A stretch of DNA of 30,694 nt. Source: 2-12-FULL-60-25 sp003576745 (GTDB taxonomy: Bacteria; Patescibacteriota; Patescibacteriia; 2-12-FULL-60-25). Of the stretch, positions 21,626-28,422 are shown piece by piece. The position numbers were made by a program, and so were the translations under genes. Numbering within the stretch: the first letter of the stretch is position 1; each line of letters begins with the position of its first letter. The notes below the pieces were generated by a model. That model did not search any database. It saw nothing but the letters and a program-made list of their open reading frames with translations, and was not told where the DNA came from. Location of the stretch: contig SZOQ01000009.1 of NCBI GenBank assembly GCA_030272835.1, positions 1 through 30,694 on the forward strand, written 5' to 3'.

Positions 21626-23242
21626 CTATTTTGTATTTCCTGATTCCGATACAACCTCGAATGCCGCAGAAACGGCATCACGCGCAATCTCACGAAAGCG
21701 GGGGTCCTCGCGCAGAAGTCGGTCGAAATTGGGGTGTCTTACAGGCGTTTCGAAGACAAAGCGGGATCCTGTTCGTTCCACAATCACCTCCCAAAGCGTG
21801 GAGCTTGCCTGTCCCGTGACAAGCTCAAATTGGGCTTTGGAAAGCTCCGGATTTTTTGCATACAGAAAGGCAGGGTCAAGGCCGAAGAGGTATTTCAATC
21901 GGTCATCCGCGGCCCAGAGCATGGGGAATTCGTCCCAGTTGCTTTGGAAGACGCGGTCGCCTGGTTCCGCGCGGTCCGATATGGCGGCCATCGTGGTCCG
22001 AAATGTATCGAAACGAAAATACTCGGCATGCAGAACCCTCCACGAGGCAAAAGCGTGATGCGCGGCAAGAGCGGCGACAAGAATGGGGAACATTCGGACG
22101 AACGCTCCCGTGAACGCGCGACGTTTCAGGCTTTGCATCCATGCGCGAAAACGGTTTGCATCGATAAGCGCAGACAGGCTGGCGAGCCAGAGGGCAAGAC
22201 TCGGCACGAAAAATTCTGCGTATCGCCGACTGTTTAGCGTCATGGCCAGCGTAAGGGCCACGGGGAGCGCCAGAAGAAGAGCGCGCTTGATCGTTGCTCG
22301 GAATTCGCCATGCGCGCCCGGGAGAGCCGGATCGGCATCGTCTTGCGCTATTCGCCGTGCGGCAAAGAGGAGACCCGCGCCGATCATGATCGCGACGATC
22401 ACGAGCGGCGCTGCGTCCTGTACCACATCCCCGATGGTCGAAGGATTCCATTCGCGTCCCTGGTTCAGGACCGCGCCGGTCGAGAAGATGCTAACCTGTA
22501 CCACTTGCAGCCAGAGAAAACGCAGTATCTCCATTCGATTCGGGTGGACGAGGAGCCCGACGGCGATGCCGAGCGGAAGAGCGGCAAGGGTTTTCCACGG
22601 GAGGTCCTTCAACGACCGTTTCCATGTCCATTCATCAAGCATGACCCGGCTCACCAGCATTCCGGCCGACAAGAGACCCGTGACAACGACGGACAGAATC
22701 CAGCCCCCATGCGACAGGGCAAAAAGCATGGCGGCAACAAACATCAATACAGGTTTTCGGAACAGAAAGGCTCCGATGATGACGAGAAAAAATCCGATGG
22801 CGAGCGGGGAGGCCTTGGCGAGCAACAGGCGCTGGGTGAAATTCGGGGACAAAAGGGTGAGGAAAACAAATATCGCCGCATACGGCGCGTTCATTCGCCT
22901 CAAAAGACCCCAGAGCGCGAGAGCTGTTATGGTTGCCAGCACGGGGGCCATGAGCTGGGTTCCCCAAAATTCACCGAAGAAAAAAATCGCCGGTCCGAGA
23001 ATGAGATGGAAGAGATAGTGATGGTCCGCGAATTGCGTTCCGAGCGTGGTCAGATCAAGCCAGGGAAATGCCTGAAGCGGTCCGGAATCCAACATGAGCT
23101 TTGCGATATGCGCATGATAAAACGCATCCGGATCCGGGAATGTCCCCCAGGGGGTCATGAGGGCGAACCACAAGAGGAGGGCGAAAGGGAACAGGCCGTG
23201 GGCCTTGGGCCATGAGCTTTGGGCCGTTGAGGAGCTCATCAT
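21626..23242 (-). CDS. GT-C-type membrane glycosyltransferase-like protein
   Basis: This is a 538-residue protein with about ten membrane helices in the first 390 residues. The first external loop has FPDPDAFYHAHIAKLML (D37/D39, H43) and FADHHYLFH (72-80), an arrangement like the acidic and His motifs of STT3/AglB and related GT-C enzymes, which use lipid-linked sugars outside the membrane. The C-terminal domain has NWDEFPMLWAADDRLKYLFGLDPAFLY. The acceptor is unknown; it could act on the exported pilins or other surface proteins. TACAAT ends 7 nt before the ATG pair at 23242, predicting a near-leaderless start. Residues about 5-16 are encoded by the left word array of the second four-helix cassette. 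Confidence 0.78.
   Translation of the reverse strand: MMSSSTAQSSWPKAHGLFPFALLLWFALMTPWGTFPDPDAFYHAHIAKLMLDSGPLQAFPWLDLTTLGTQFADHHYLFHLILGPAIFFFGEFWGTQLMAPVLATITALALWGLLRRMNAPYAAIFVFLTLLSPNFTQRLLLAKASPLAIGFFLVIIGAFLFRKPVLMFVAAMLFALSHGGWILSVVVTGLLSAGMLVSRVMLDEWTWKRSLKDLPWKTLAALPLGIAVGLLVHPNRMEILRFLWLQVVQVSIFSTGAVLNQGREWNPSTIGDVVQDAAPLVIVAIMIGAGLLFAARRIAQDDADPALPGAHGEFRATIKRALLLALPVALTLAMTLNSRRYAEFFVPSLALWLASLSALIDANRFRAWMQSLKRRAFTGAFVRMFPILVAALAAHHAFASWRVLHAEYFRFDTFRTTMAAISDRAEPGDRVFQSNWDEFPMLWAADDRLKYLFGLDPAFLYAKNPELSKAQFELVTGQASSTLWEVIVERTGSRFVFETPVRHPNFDRLLREDPRFREIARDAVSAAFEVVSESGNTK
23194..23231. repeat. Left word array of four-helix cassette 2
   Basis: Words of the type GGCCGTG, GGCCTTG, GGCCATGAGC, GGGCCGTTGAG are present. 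The array lies inside the start of the GT-C gene and is matched in inverted orientation by 23662-23693. Confidence 0.75.
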
Positions 23243-23289
23243 CGGGCGTATTGTATCTATTTGACAGGAGGAACGATACCCGTCACTAA

Positions 23290-23622
23290 ATGGAATATAT
23301 GCCCGGATATCAAAATCTTACAGTATGGAAAGAATCGCTCTCTCTTGCGAAGCGCATTGTGATGGTGGCGGATTCATTTCCGCGGCAGCATCAATATGAG
23401 GTCGCATCACAGATGAGGAGAGCAGCGGTTTCTATTATGTCGAATCTTGCCGAAGGCAGCCGGAAAGGCCGCAAAGAAGAGGCCCAGTATGTCCGTATCA
23501 CCCTTGGCTCTGCTGCGGAATTGGAATCCCAGATCATCTTGTGCAGGGAATTAGGTTTTGCGAATTCAGAGATTTGGAATGAGCTCTTGCGTACCATCGA
23601 TCGTATTTCGCGGCAACTCTAG
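23290..23622 (+). CDS. Four-helix-bundle protein, S23/IVP family (cassette 2)
   Basis: This is a 110-residue paralogue of the gene at 15939: GYQNLTVWKESLSLAKRIV near the start, then SQMRRAAVSIMSNLAEGSRKGRKEEAQYVRITLGSAAELESQIIL. It is basic and has no signal; the second Met (23299) could be the start. It diverges from the GT-C gene. A near-direct repeat (CGATACC then GTCACTA) ends 1 nt before the start codon (23274-23288) and recurs immediately after the stop (23623-23640). Inverted word arrays lie outside these. No rRNA or reverse transcriptase is near. Confidence 0.9.
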   Translation: MEYMPGYQNLTVWKESLSLAKRIVMVADSFPRQHQYEVASQMRRAAVSIMSNLAEGSRKGRKEEAQYVRITLGSAAELESQIILCRELGFANSEIWNELLRTIDRISRQL

Positions 23623-23661
23623 CGATACCACCGGTCACTATCAAGATAACCGTCTTTCTCA

Positions 23662-23693
23662 GGGCCATGGCTCATGGCTCACGGCCCAAGGCC
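23662..23693. repeat. Right word array of four-helix cassette 2
   Basis: GGGCCATGGCTCATGGCTC-type words are the reverse complement in style of 23194-23231. The array ends at the A-tract of the next terminator. Confidence 0.75.
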
Positions 23694-23754
23694 AAAAAAA
23701 ACATCCCCCTCGCGCTTCCGAGCTTCTCTCCAAGCTCAAGAGCACGAGGGGGAT
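23694..23754 (-). terminator. Strong minus-strand terminator with long hairpin
   Basis: Minus strand: ATCCCCCTCG (23745-23754) pairs perfectly with CGAGGGGGAT (23703-23712), followed by G and eight or more T. GAGCTT-CTCTCC-AAGCTC makes an inner hairpin. Its source transcript runs leftward from the region below. Confidence 0.85.
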
Positions 23755-24039
23755 CGCAGTGCTTGTCCCAATTCGTCGCGAAGCATGGGAGCGGCGAATC
23801 GAGGCGAAACATCAGTGGCCAGCTGTTCGTCTGGCCGCTCTGCCCACGTAGCCCGACGTATCGGGAAACGGAGGCAGAGCAGGCAGGCGAAATAAAGAAA
23901 CCCGCTGGTGCGGGTGTTGCCTCTACCGTCCGTCGTGCAGAACGTCGGAACTTGCGGCGGCGAGGATGCTGTATCGGAGCATGAGAGATTTTTACGTTGC
24001 GCGATACAAAGAGTCAATATCTCTCCGTGGATAACTTCT
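23755..24039 (-). other. Candidate transcribed region without a clear gene (possible structured RNA)
   Basis: About 285 nt without a convincing gene. On the minus strand TTGACT (24012-24017), 17 bp, TAAAAA (23989-23994) form a promoter. Shortly after it comes a possible 19-codon frame (23982-23923), then a CCCGC-ACCA-GCGGG hairpin followed by a T-rich tract (23888-23915), then the hairpins GCTCTGCC/GGCAGAGC (enclosing CCCGA-TACG-TCGGG) and GGCCAG/CTGGCC, ending in the terminator at 23694. I see no signature of RNase P RNA, tmRNA, SRP RNA or 6S RNA. A small non-coding RNA or an attenuated leader is possible. A minus-strand frame ending LRDELGQALRSPSCS also reaches this terminator but lacks a good start. 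Confidence 0.35.
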
Positions 24040-24255
24040 TTACGGCGAAGTCTGTTCGCCCTGTACGGGCGGAGCTTCATCAATCCAAAGGTTCAGCTCA
24101 TCGAGCGTTTTTTCCGTGAGCTCTTCCGCATCGTCCACGTCCATCATTTCATCGAGAATTAAATGGTTAATGAGCGCGGCGCGGCAGTCGGGTTTGGATT
24201 TCGGATTGCCGCTGTCGTCATAGCAGAGTGCTTTCAGTTGTTCGGTATTCGCCAT
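24040..24255 (-). CDS. Small acidic hypothetical protein
   Basis: This is a 71-residue protein, acidic, with no signal: MANTEQLKALCYDDSG, then a helix-rich part (DEMMDVDDAEELTEKTLDELNLWIDEA). The ATG at 24255 is supported by a good promoter whose predicted start lies about 3 nt upstream; the longer frame to 24294 would include the promoter. It is not a family I recognise. It may be a small protein-binding factor. Confidence 0.68.
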   Translation of the reverse strand: MANTEQLKALCYDDSGNPKSKPDCRAALINHLILDEMMDVDDAEELTEKTLDELNLWIDEAPPVQGEQTSP

Positions 24256-24265
24256 AGATTTTTCA

Positions 24266-24294
24266 ACTATAGCCCCGTCCCGCCTCATCTGCAA
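24266..24294 (-). promoter_or_regulatory. Promoter of the 71-residue protein, leaderless
   Basis: Minus strand: TTGCAG (24289-24294), 17 bp, TATAGT (24266-24271), 10 nt before the ATG. Confidence 0.7.
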
Positions 24295-24333
24295 TTCCGG
24301 CGCGAAGGATCATGTCGTGGCGCGCATGCGCGC

Positions 24334-24362
24334 TTGACGGCGCGCTTGTTCAACCGTACCCT
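24334..24362 (+). promoter_or_regulatory. Promoter of tRNA-Ser
   Basis: TTGACG (24334-24339), 17 bp, TACCCT (24357-24362). Confidence 0.6.
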
Positions 24363-24407
24363 CGCACCGAATGTCTGCTGGACGGTGCCTCGTTCGGCGG
24401 CATAACT

Positions 24408-24497
<90 letters not shown>

Positions 24498-24505
24498 CGG
24501 AATGG

Positions 24506-24530
24506 GCGCCGCAATCCCGGCGCTCTTTTT
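24506..24530 (+). terminator. Terminator of tRNA-Ser
   Basis: GCGCCG / CGGCGC stem followed by TCTTTTT. Confidence 0.82.
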
Positions 24531-24546
24531 GTCTGTTACGTCAATT

Positions 24547-24726
24547 TCAGAGCACGGGGATGAAGGCACGGATCGGCGTCGTGGCGGGCTTGATGGCCGT
24601 GTGGTGACCAGGATGTTTTGCAACGTGTCCGCGTTCGAGCGCCTCGAGCATATCTGTGAAAGCATTCACGGTGATCGAAATGTCCGGCAATACGCGGATG
24701 TTCTCGAGTGCCGTAGGAATATTCCG
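24547..24726 (-). pseudogene. Possible gene remnant or very small gene
   Basis: The minus-strand frame is open for 59 codons and reads like a protein (ALENIRVLPDISITVNAFTD, then MLEALERGHVAKHPGHHTAI), but it has no ATG near its start. Possible starts are TTG 24690, GTG 24669 or ATG 24651. No ribosome site or promoter is clear. It lies between the tRNA-Ser terminator and the terminator of the next minus-strand gene. It could be a degraded gene end. Confidence 0.3.
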
Positions 24727-24734
24727 TCAATGTG

Positions 24735-24772
24735 TAAAATCCCCACGGCGTTCGAAAACGTGGCGTGGGGAT
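24735..24772 (-). terminator. Terminator of the 63-residue membrane protein gene
   Basis: Minus strand: ATCCCCACG (24764-24772) pairs with CGTGGGGAT (24739-24747), inner CGTT-TTCG-AACG, then TTTTAC. Confidence 0.85.
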
Positions 24773-24776
24773 GTGT

Positions 24777-24968
24777 TCAGCGGTATGTTGCGACGATATA
24801 TATCGCATAGCAAAGGTACACGAGAAAGGGCATGGTCGTGAGAAACCAATCCTTCCAAGAGAACGCTTTCACGGTTTTCCTCCCACGTCTCTCGTGAAAG
24901 GAATAAATGCTTGCCAGGACGCTCAGGACAAATGTCGTGCAAACAACCCATTTTTCGATCGTTGCCAT
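24777..24968 (-). CDS. Small two-helix membrane protein
   Basis: This is a 63-residue protein with hydrophobic segments at about 7-22 and 43-61 joined by a basic loop (HERRGRKTVKAFSWKD). AGGAG lies 8 nt before the ATG. The promoter is at 25010-25038 and the terminator follows the stop closely. It is monocistronic and sits beside a similarly organised gene for a SemiSWEET-like protein. Function unknown. Confidence 0.75.
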   Translation of the reverse strand: MATIEKWVVCTTFVLSVLASIYSFHERRGRKTVKAFSWKDWFLTTMPFLVYLCYAIYIVATYR

Positions 24969-25009
24969 CCGAGACTCTCCTTTTGGGACGTCTGTCGTTT
25001 GATGAAGAT

Positions 25010-25038
25010 GTCTTAGACGAGTGGAGGAATTTTTTCAA
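25010..25038 (-). promoter_or_regulatory. Promoter of the 63-residue membrane protein gene
   Basis: Minus strand: TTGAAA (25033-25038), 17 bp, TAAGAC (25010-25015). The -35 context TTGAAAAAAT resembles TTGACAAAAT of the neighbouring promoters. Confidence 0.6.
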
Positions 25039-25058
25039 GTTCTGTTGTTCGACACGGC

Positions 25059-25082
25059 AAAGGCCCCTATCACAGGGCCTTT
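25059..25082 (-). terminator. Terminator overlapping the SemiSWEET-like stop codon
   Basis: Minus strand: AAAGGCCC (25075-25082) pairs with GGGCCTTT (25059-25066). The TGA of the gene lies in the loop. Confidence 0.8.
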
Positions 25083-25345
25083 GAGGGGGACTTCTTCATG
25101 ATGAGGACCGTAATCCACATCGCGAACAGGAAGCCGGGAATGTTTGGAAGGAATAATGCCCAGTCTTTTTGGAGCACACTGTGCGTCATCCAGAGCAGAT
25201 GCGCGAGATCGATGATGAGCCATTTCGCCACGGGGATGCCGACGCAGACAGGGACGTTTTTCAGTTCTCTGATTTGGAGCGGATACCCCATAAGCACGAC
25301 GAGCATTTGGACGCTCATAGCGAGGACGGCGATTGTACCGGACAT
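25070..25345 (-). CDS. SemiSWEET/PQ-loop-like small sugar transporter
   Basis: This is a 91-residue protein with three hydrophobic helices (about 5-20, 40-54, 65-83). GYPLQIREL (20-28) matches the P-Q loop after helix 1, and LLWMTHSVLQKDWALFLPNIPGFLFA (from 50) matches the W..YG...D...PN..G pattern of helix 3 in SemiSWEETs, bacterial half-transporters that dimerise to move sugars such as glucose or sucrose along a gradient. The Pro-Leu-Gln variant and the TH in place of YG make the substrate uncertain. AGGAG is 7 nt before the ATG. Confidence 0.75.
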   Translation of the reverse strand: MSGTIAVLAMSVQMLVVLMGYPLQIRELKNVPVCVGIPVAKWLIIDLAHLLWMTHSVLQKDWALFLPNIPGFLFAMWITVLIMKKSPSKAL

Positions 25346-25384
25346 GTTTCTCTCCTTTTATTTGGTGAAAGTTTAAAACATACA

Positions 25385-25413
25385 AACTTACAGAATATTA
25401 AAGATTTTGTCAA
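25385..25413 (-). promoter_or_regulatory. Promoter of the SemiSWEET-like gene
   Basis: Minus strand: TTGACA (25408-25413), 17 bp, TAAGTT (25385-25390), with the shared TTGACAAAAT -35 context. Confidence 0.65.
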
Positions 25414-25516
25414 GTCTACTAGACTCGCGGTGACTGGATATTTTTATTCTTAAGGCAGTTTTCGTCATTCATATATTTTCGTAAGGCAGTCTCACGACAG
25501 ACCGTTGCATTGCCTA

Positions 25517-25522
25517 TACAAT
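25517..25522 (+). promoter_or_regulatory. -10 box of the trehalose/MscS operon
   Basis: TACAAT within CCTATACAAT; the predicted start is a few nt before the ATG at 25536. No strong -35. Confidence 0.4.
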
Positions 25523-25535
25523 AAGATGGTCTTTT

Positions 25536-25706
25536 ATGCCGAATGGGGAAATACACAAGCGAGTCAGGATGATCATGAATACTTATAAACGGTTTATGGC
25601 CAGTCTCTTCCCTCTCGAGAAGCGCCAGGATGCTATTATTGAGGACGCTGTGAAACAGGAGGATGAAGAGAAGCTGGCCGACATCCGACGCCGGCTTGGG
25701 CAATAA
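25536..25706 (+). CDS. Small helical protein, first gene of the trehalose/MscS operon
   Basis: This is a 56-residue protein: MPNGEIHKRVRMIMNTYKRF, then a charged helix (LEKRQDAIIEDAVKQEDEEK and LADIRRRLGQ). Internal in-frame ATGs at 25569 and 25575 are alternatives. It ends 8 nt before the next gene and follows a TACAAT box, so it looks like a real small gene. There is no membrane segment and I do not recognise a family. Confidence 0.55.
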   Translation: MPNGEIHKRVRMIMNTYKRFMASLFPLEKRQDAIIEDAVKQEDEEKLADIRRRLGQ

Positions 25707-25714
25707 TCGGACAT

Positions 25715-28057
25715 ATGGCGAATCCCGCGATAGAAGAAAACGATCCAAAGCAGGAACAAATTCCGGCACCGCAGGAACGCGGCATGGAAACCGTAGCGGA
25801 GCTCCGGAGTTTTGCGGGCGCGCGGAAAGCAGACATGCGCCGGCGCACCCTGGAGGCCATCAATCGCGGCAAGCAGGCTTTGGAAATGCCGACCCTGCCG
25901 GCAGAAGCGCGGCAGGCGCTTACATCCATTGGACGAGAAATGGAGGTTTTGGAACGCCAAGCGGAACAGGAGATGGAACACATCGTCGAAACCCCGATTT
26001 CTGTCGCGGAAGAAGCGGTGCCTGCTGTTCCAAGCGTGCCCGAGCAGGCGGCATCGGAAGCGCAGGAGCAACGGGAACAGGTGGATCCTGCGCTGGAACG
26101 CTTGAATCGCGACCTTGAGCTTGCCGAAACGGTTACGAAACTCGAACAGGGAGGAGAGCTTATCGAACAGGAACGTCGTCAGCTCGCCGGCATGCTCGAA
26201 CATCGCGGATGGCACAAGCTGTTCAATCAGGTTCGGCCGGGCCAAGCAGTCATTGCCACGCTTGCGCCGAGCGGCGACGCGTTCAGCATCAAGAATTTTA
26301 ATGACAATTTGTTCGGAATGCAGCGGACGGACGACATTATTATCGAGCGGCGGAATATTCTGTCGAATTCCTTAAAGGAAGCTGGCCTGGAGGAGCTTTC
26401 CCAGAGTTTCAAGGACGGGTATTTCACCCTTCCGGCCGATCAGGTTGATACGGAAGAAAAACGACGGGCCGTTATGGAGCGTCTTGCCGGCGTCATGACA
26501 AAAGCCAATGCGGACATTACCGCCTTTATCGCTTCGGTCGCGGAACGGGAGGTGGCCATGCCCGGGAATGCGCGCCGCGAAGCGCTGCGCGCATTCCAAG
26601 AAGAGCTCAAAACTTCTGGCGGCTATCGCGGCAGTTTCGGTATGGCGCTGGCCGGGGAGGCCGCGGGGGAAGGGGATTATACATATATCGAAAAAGCTGT
26701 AGGCGATGCGCTCAAAGGCGCCAAACTCGGCCGCGAGCATCCGTCATATGGGCAGGAATTCACGGCCGCGAGCCCCGAACGGATTCTTGAATTCGCTCGC
26801 GAGCTAAGAGAAGCGCTTTCCGAGAAAAAAGAAATCGTGGATGCGAACGGGCGCTCTTTCGTTATCTTTGAAATGCTCGCGGACGGAACCAAGCAGCTGA
26901 ATTTGGACGTGATTCGGGATGTGCGAAAGGGGAAATTCAAGCCGCTCAATGCCGATCAGGCGGAAACGCTTCGCGATATCAGGGATTACATGGAGCGGAT
27001 AAATATTCTGGATGTGCTGAAACCATATACGCATGAGGAGTTGTCCGGCTCTCCCGTATACGGAACGGATGAAACGCTCTCTGCACAGGTTACGGAAACG
27101 AATACGCTCGTCGACAAGCTCCGCGCCGGCGGGGCGCTTGCGCCGGAAGACCGCGAACGTATTGCCGGACGCATTAAGCAGGAAGGCAAGGACCGCACCT
27201 GCACGTCATCCATTGAATTCCATTCCCGCGCGCTCGACATTCCGAACTGCACCTATCTCAATATGGACGTGCTGGACGTAGGGCCGAAGCTGCTGCAGGA
27301 ATTCGACCGCCTGCTCCAGCAGGTGGAGCGCGGCGATATGAGCTTTGCGGAAGCATCGCTCATCGCCGGCGACGAGACCACGCGCAATATGCGCGAATTC
27401 CGCGCAAAGATTACCGAGGCATACCGAAACCTCACCGGGGGAGAAACACCGCTCATGCTCGTGGGCGGAGACGAGGCGGCCATTGCCATGGACAGCTCGC
27501 TCGTCGATGACGCGTTCCTTATGGAACTCCGGCGGGCCACCAACTCTCGCGTGGTGGAGACCGTGGTCGCCGGCAGCGAACGGCGGTCATCCGGCGATGA
27601 TACACAGATAAGGCGCGAACATTTGGCCGCGCAGAAGCTCGCGGAACAAGGATCGGAGCTGGCCAAGAATATCGAGTCTGGCGTCCGCAATCTGCGGCTC
27701 GCCATTGCCGACCTTCCGAGCGAAGAGCAAGCGCCATTCCTCGCGCAGGTGAACGGACTCAATATCCGGCAATTCGCCGTGAAACAGCGCAAGGAGGCGC
27801 AAGGATTCGATCTTATCGTCGAGGATCCGGCGAATCCTCGTGCGACCATGACGGTGGATGCCGATCGCGTGCTCGCAAGCATCGATGATCTTCGGCGCAT
27901 TGTGTCCCAGGCCGTCGGGGAGCGCCGCGCCGCCCTGCTCGCCGAGCTTTCGCCGCGCTATCCGAATATTGACGCGTCGAATATTGCCCGCGTCATTCGC
28001 ATGAAAAATATGAGCGCGCCCGAGGAATATCAGGCGTTTCTCGATGCCATGAAATAA
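25715..28057 (+). CDS. Large helical protein with a divergent GGDEF-like palm domain
   Basis: This is a 780-residue protein with no signal or membrane helix. Residues 1-140 are acidic, Gln/Glu-rich and probably disordered or coiled; 140-500 are mostly helical (HRGWHKLFNQVRPGQAVIATL at about 163-183). At 512-600 are CTYLNMDVLDVGPKLLQEF (N516-M-D518), AGDETTRNMREFRAKITEAY and PLMLVGGDEAAIAMD (G584-G-D-E-A588). In order and spacing style these match the D-x-D, GD and GGDEF motifs of diguanylate-cyclase-type palms. The first metal Asp is replaced by Asn, the final Phe by Ala, and there is an insertion between motifs. A nucleotide-binding or altered cyclase role is inferred; inactivity is also possible. 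The start lacks a Shine-Dalgarno. Confidence 0.75.
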   Translation: MANPAIEENDPKQEQIPAPQERGMETVAELRSFAGARKADMRRRTLEAINRGKQALEMPTLPAEARQALTSIGREMEVLERQAEQEMEHIVETPISVAEEAVPAVPSVPEQAASEAQEQREQVDPALERLNRDLELAETVTKLEQGGELIEQERRQLAGMLEHRGWHKLFNQVRPGQAVIATLAPSGDAFSIKNFNDNLFGMQRTDDIIIERRNILSNSLKEAGLEELSQSFKDGYFTLPADQVDTEEKRRAVMERLAGVMTKANADITAFIASVAEREVAMPGNARREALRAFQEELKTSGGYRGSFGMALAGEAAGEGDYTYIEKAVGDALKGAKLGREHPSYGQEFTAASPERILEFARELREALSEKKEIVDANGRSFVIFEMLADGTKQLNLDVIRDVRKGKFKPLNADQAETLRDIRDYMERINILDVLKPYTHEELSGSPVYGTDETLSAQVTETNTLVDKLRAGGALAPEDRERIAGRIKQEGKDRTCTSSIEFHSRALDIPNCTYLNMDVLDVGPKLLQEFDRLLQQVERGDMSFAEASLIAGDETTRNMREFRAKITEAYRNLTGGETPLMLVGGDEAAIAMDSSLVDDAFLMELRRATNSRVVETVVAGSERRSSGDDTQIRREHLAAQKLAEQGSELAKNIESGVRNLRLAIADLPSEEQAPFLAQVNGLNIRQFAVKQRKEAQGFDLIVEDPANPRATMTVDADRVLASIDDLRRIVSQAVGERRAALLAELSPRYPNIDASNIARVIRMKNMSAPEEYQAFLDAMK

Positions 28058-28071
28058 CCGTCCATACGCCT

Positions 28072-28422
28072 ATGAATGAAATGAAGCTGGCGCCAGAGAT
28101 ATCCGGCACCGTGCAGAAATCGCTGTCGGAAACGGCGCAGGAAAACGTAAAGAGCGCCGTCACGAATGCGCTGGAACAGCCGTCCGTGCATGAAGCGTCC
28201 AAAGCGCGGCTTCGCACGCGCATTCAGGAAATCCAGCGCGCGCATCCCGACCTTATTTTTCCCATGCGGGAGGAGGAGCTTGAAGGATTTGTCCGAGCCT
28301 TCCAGCATAACTGCATCAATGGGTCCTGCCTGCCGGAAGACGTGGATGCCATGATTCTGGACAACCTGTCCCTATTGAAACGCGCGCATGAACGGCGCAG
28401 ATCCAAGGCGAGAGCGGCATGA
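28072..28422 (+). CDS. Hypothetical 116-residue protein
   Basis: A soluble, helical, charged protein with no signal. The N-terminal half is Ser/Glu/Ala-rich (SETAQENVKSAVTNALEQ); the C-terminal half (LIFPMREEELEGFVRAFQHNCINGSCLPEDVDAMILDNL) has two Cys. Its TGA overlaps the ATG of the next gene, so translation is coupled to trehalose synthase. MNEM or the second Met may be the start. Not a recognised family; it may be a regulator or partner of its neighbours. Confidence 0.72.
   Translation: MNEMKLAPEISGTVQKSLSETAQENVKSAVTNALEQPSVHEASKARLRTRIQEIQRAHPDLIFPMREEELEGFVRAFQHNCINGSCLPEDVDAMILDNLSLLKRAHERRRSKARAA

Noticed and set aside
22083..23215. Two long plus-strand frames opposite the GT-C gene
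   Set aside because: Arg/Lys-rich antisense of a membrane protein; no starts supported.
24026..24034. DnaA box (TTATCCACG on the minus strand) as a replication origin
   Set aside because: Only one box, no cluster, no AT-rich unwinding region and no dnaA or dnaN nearby.
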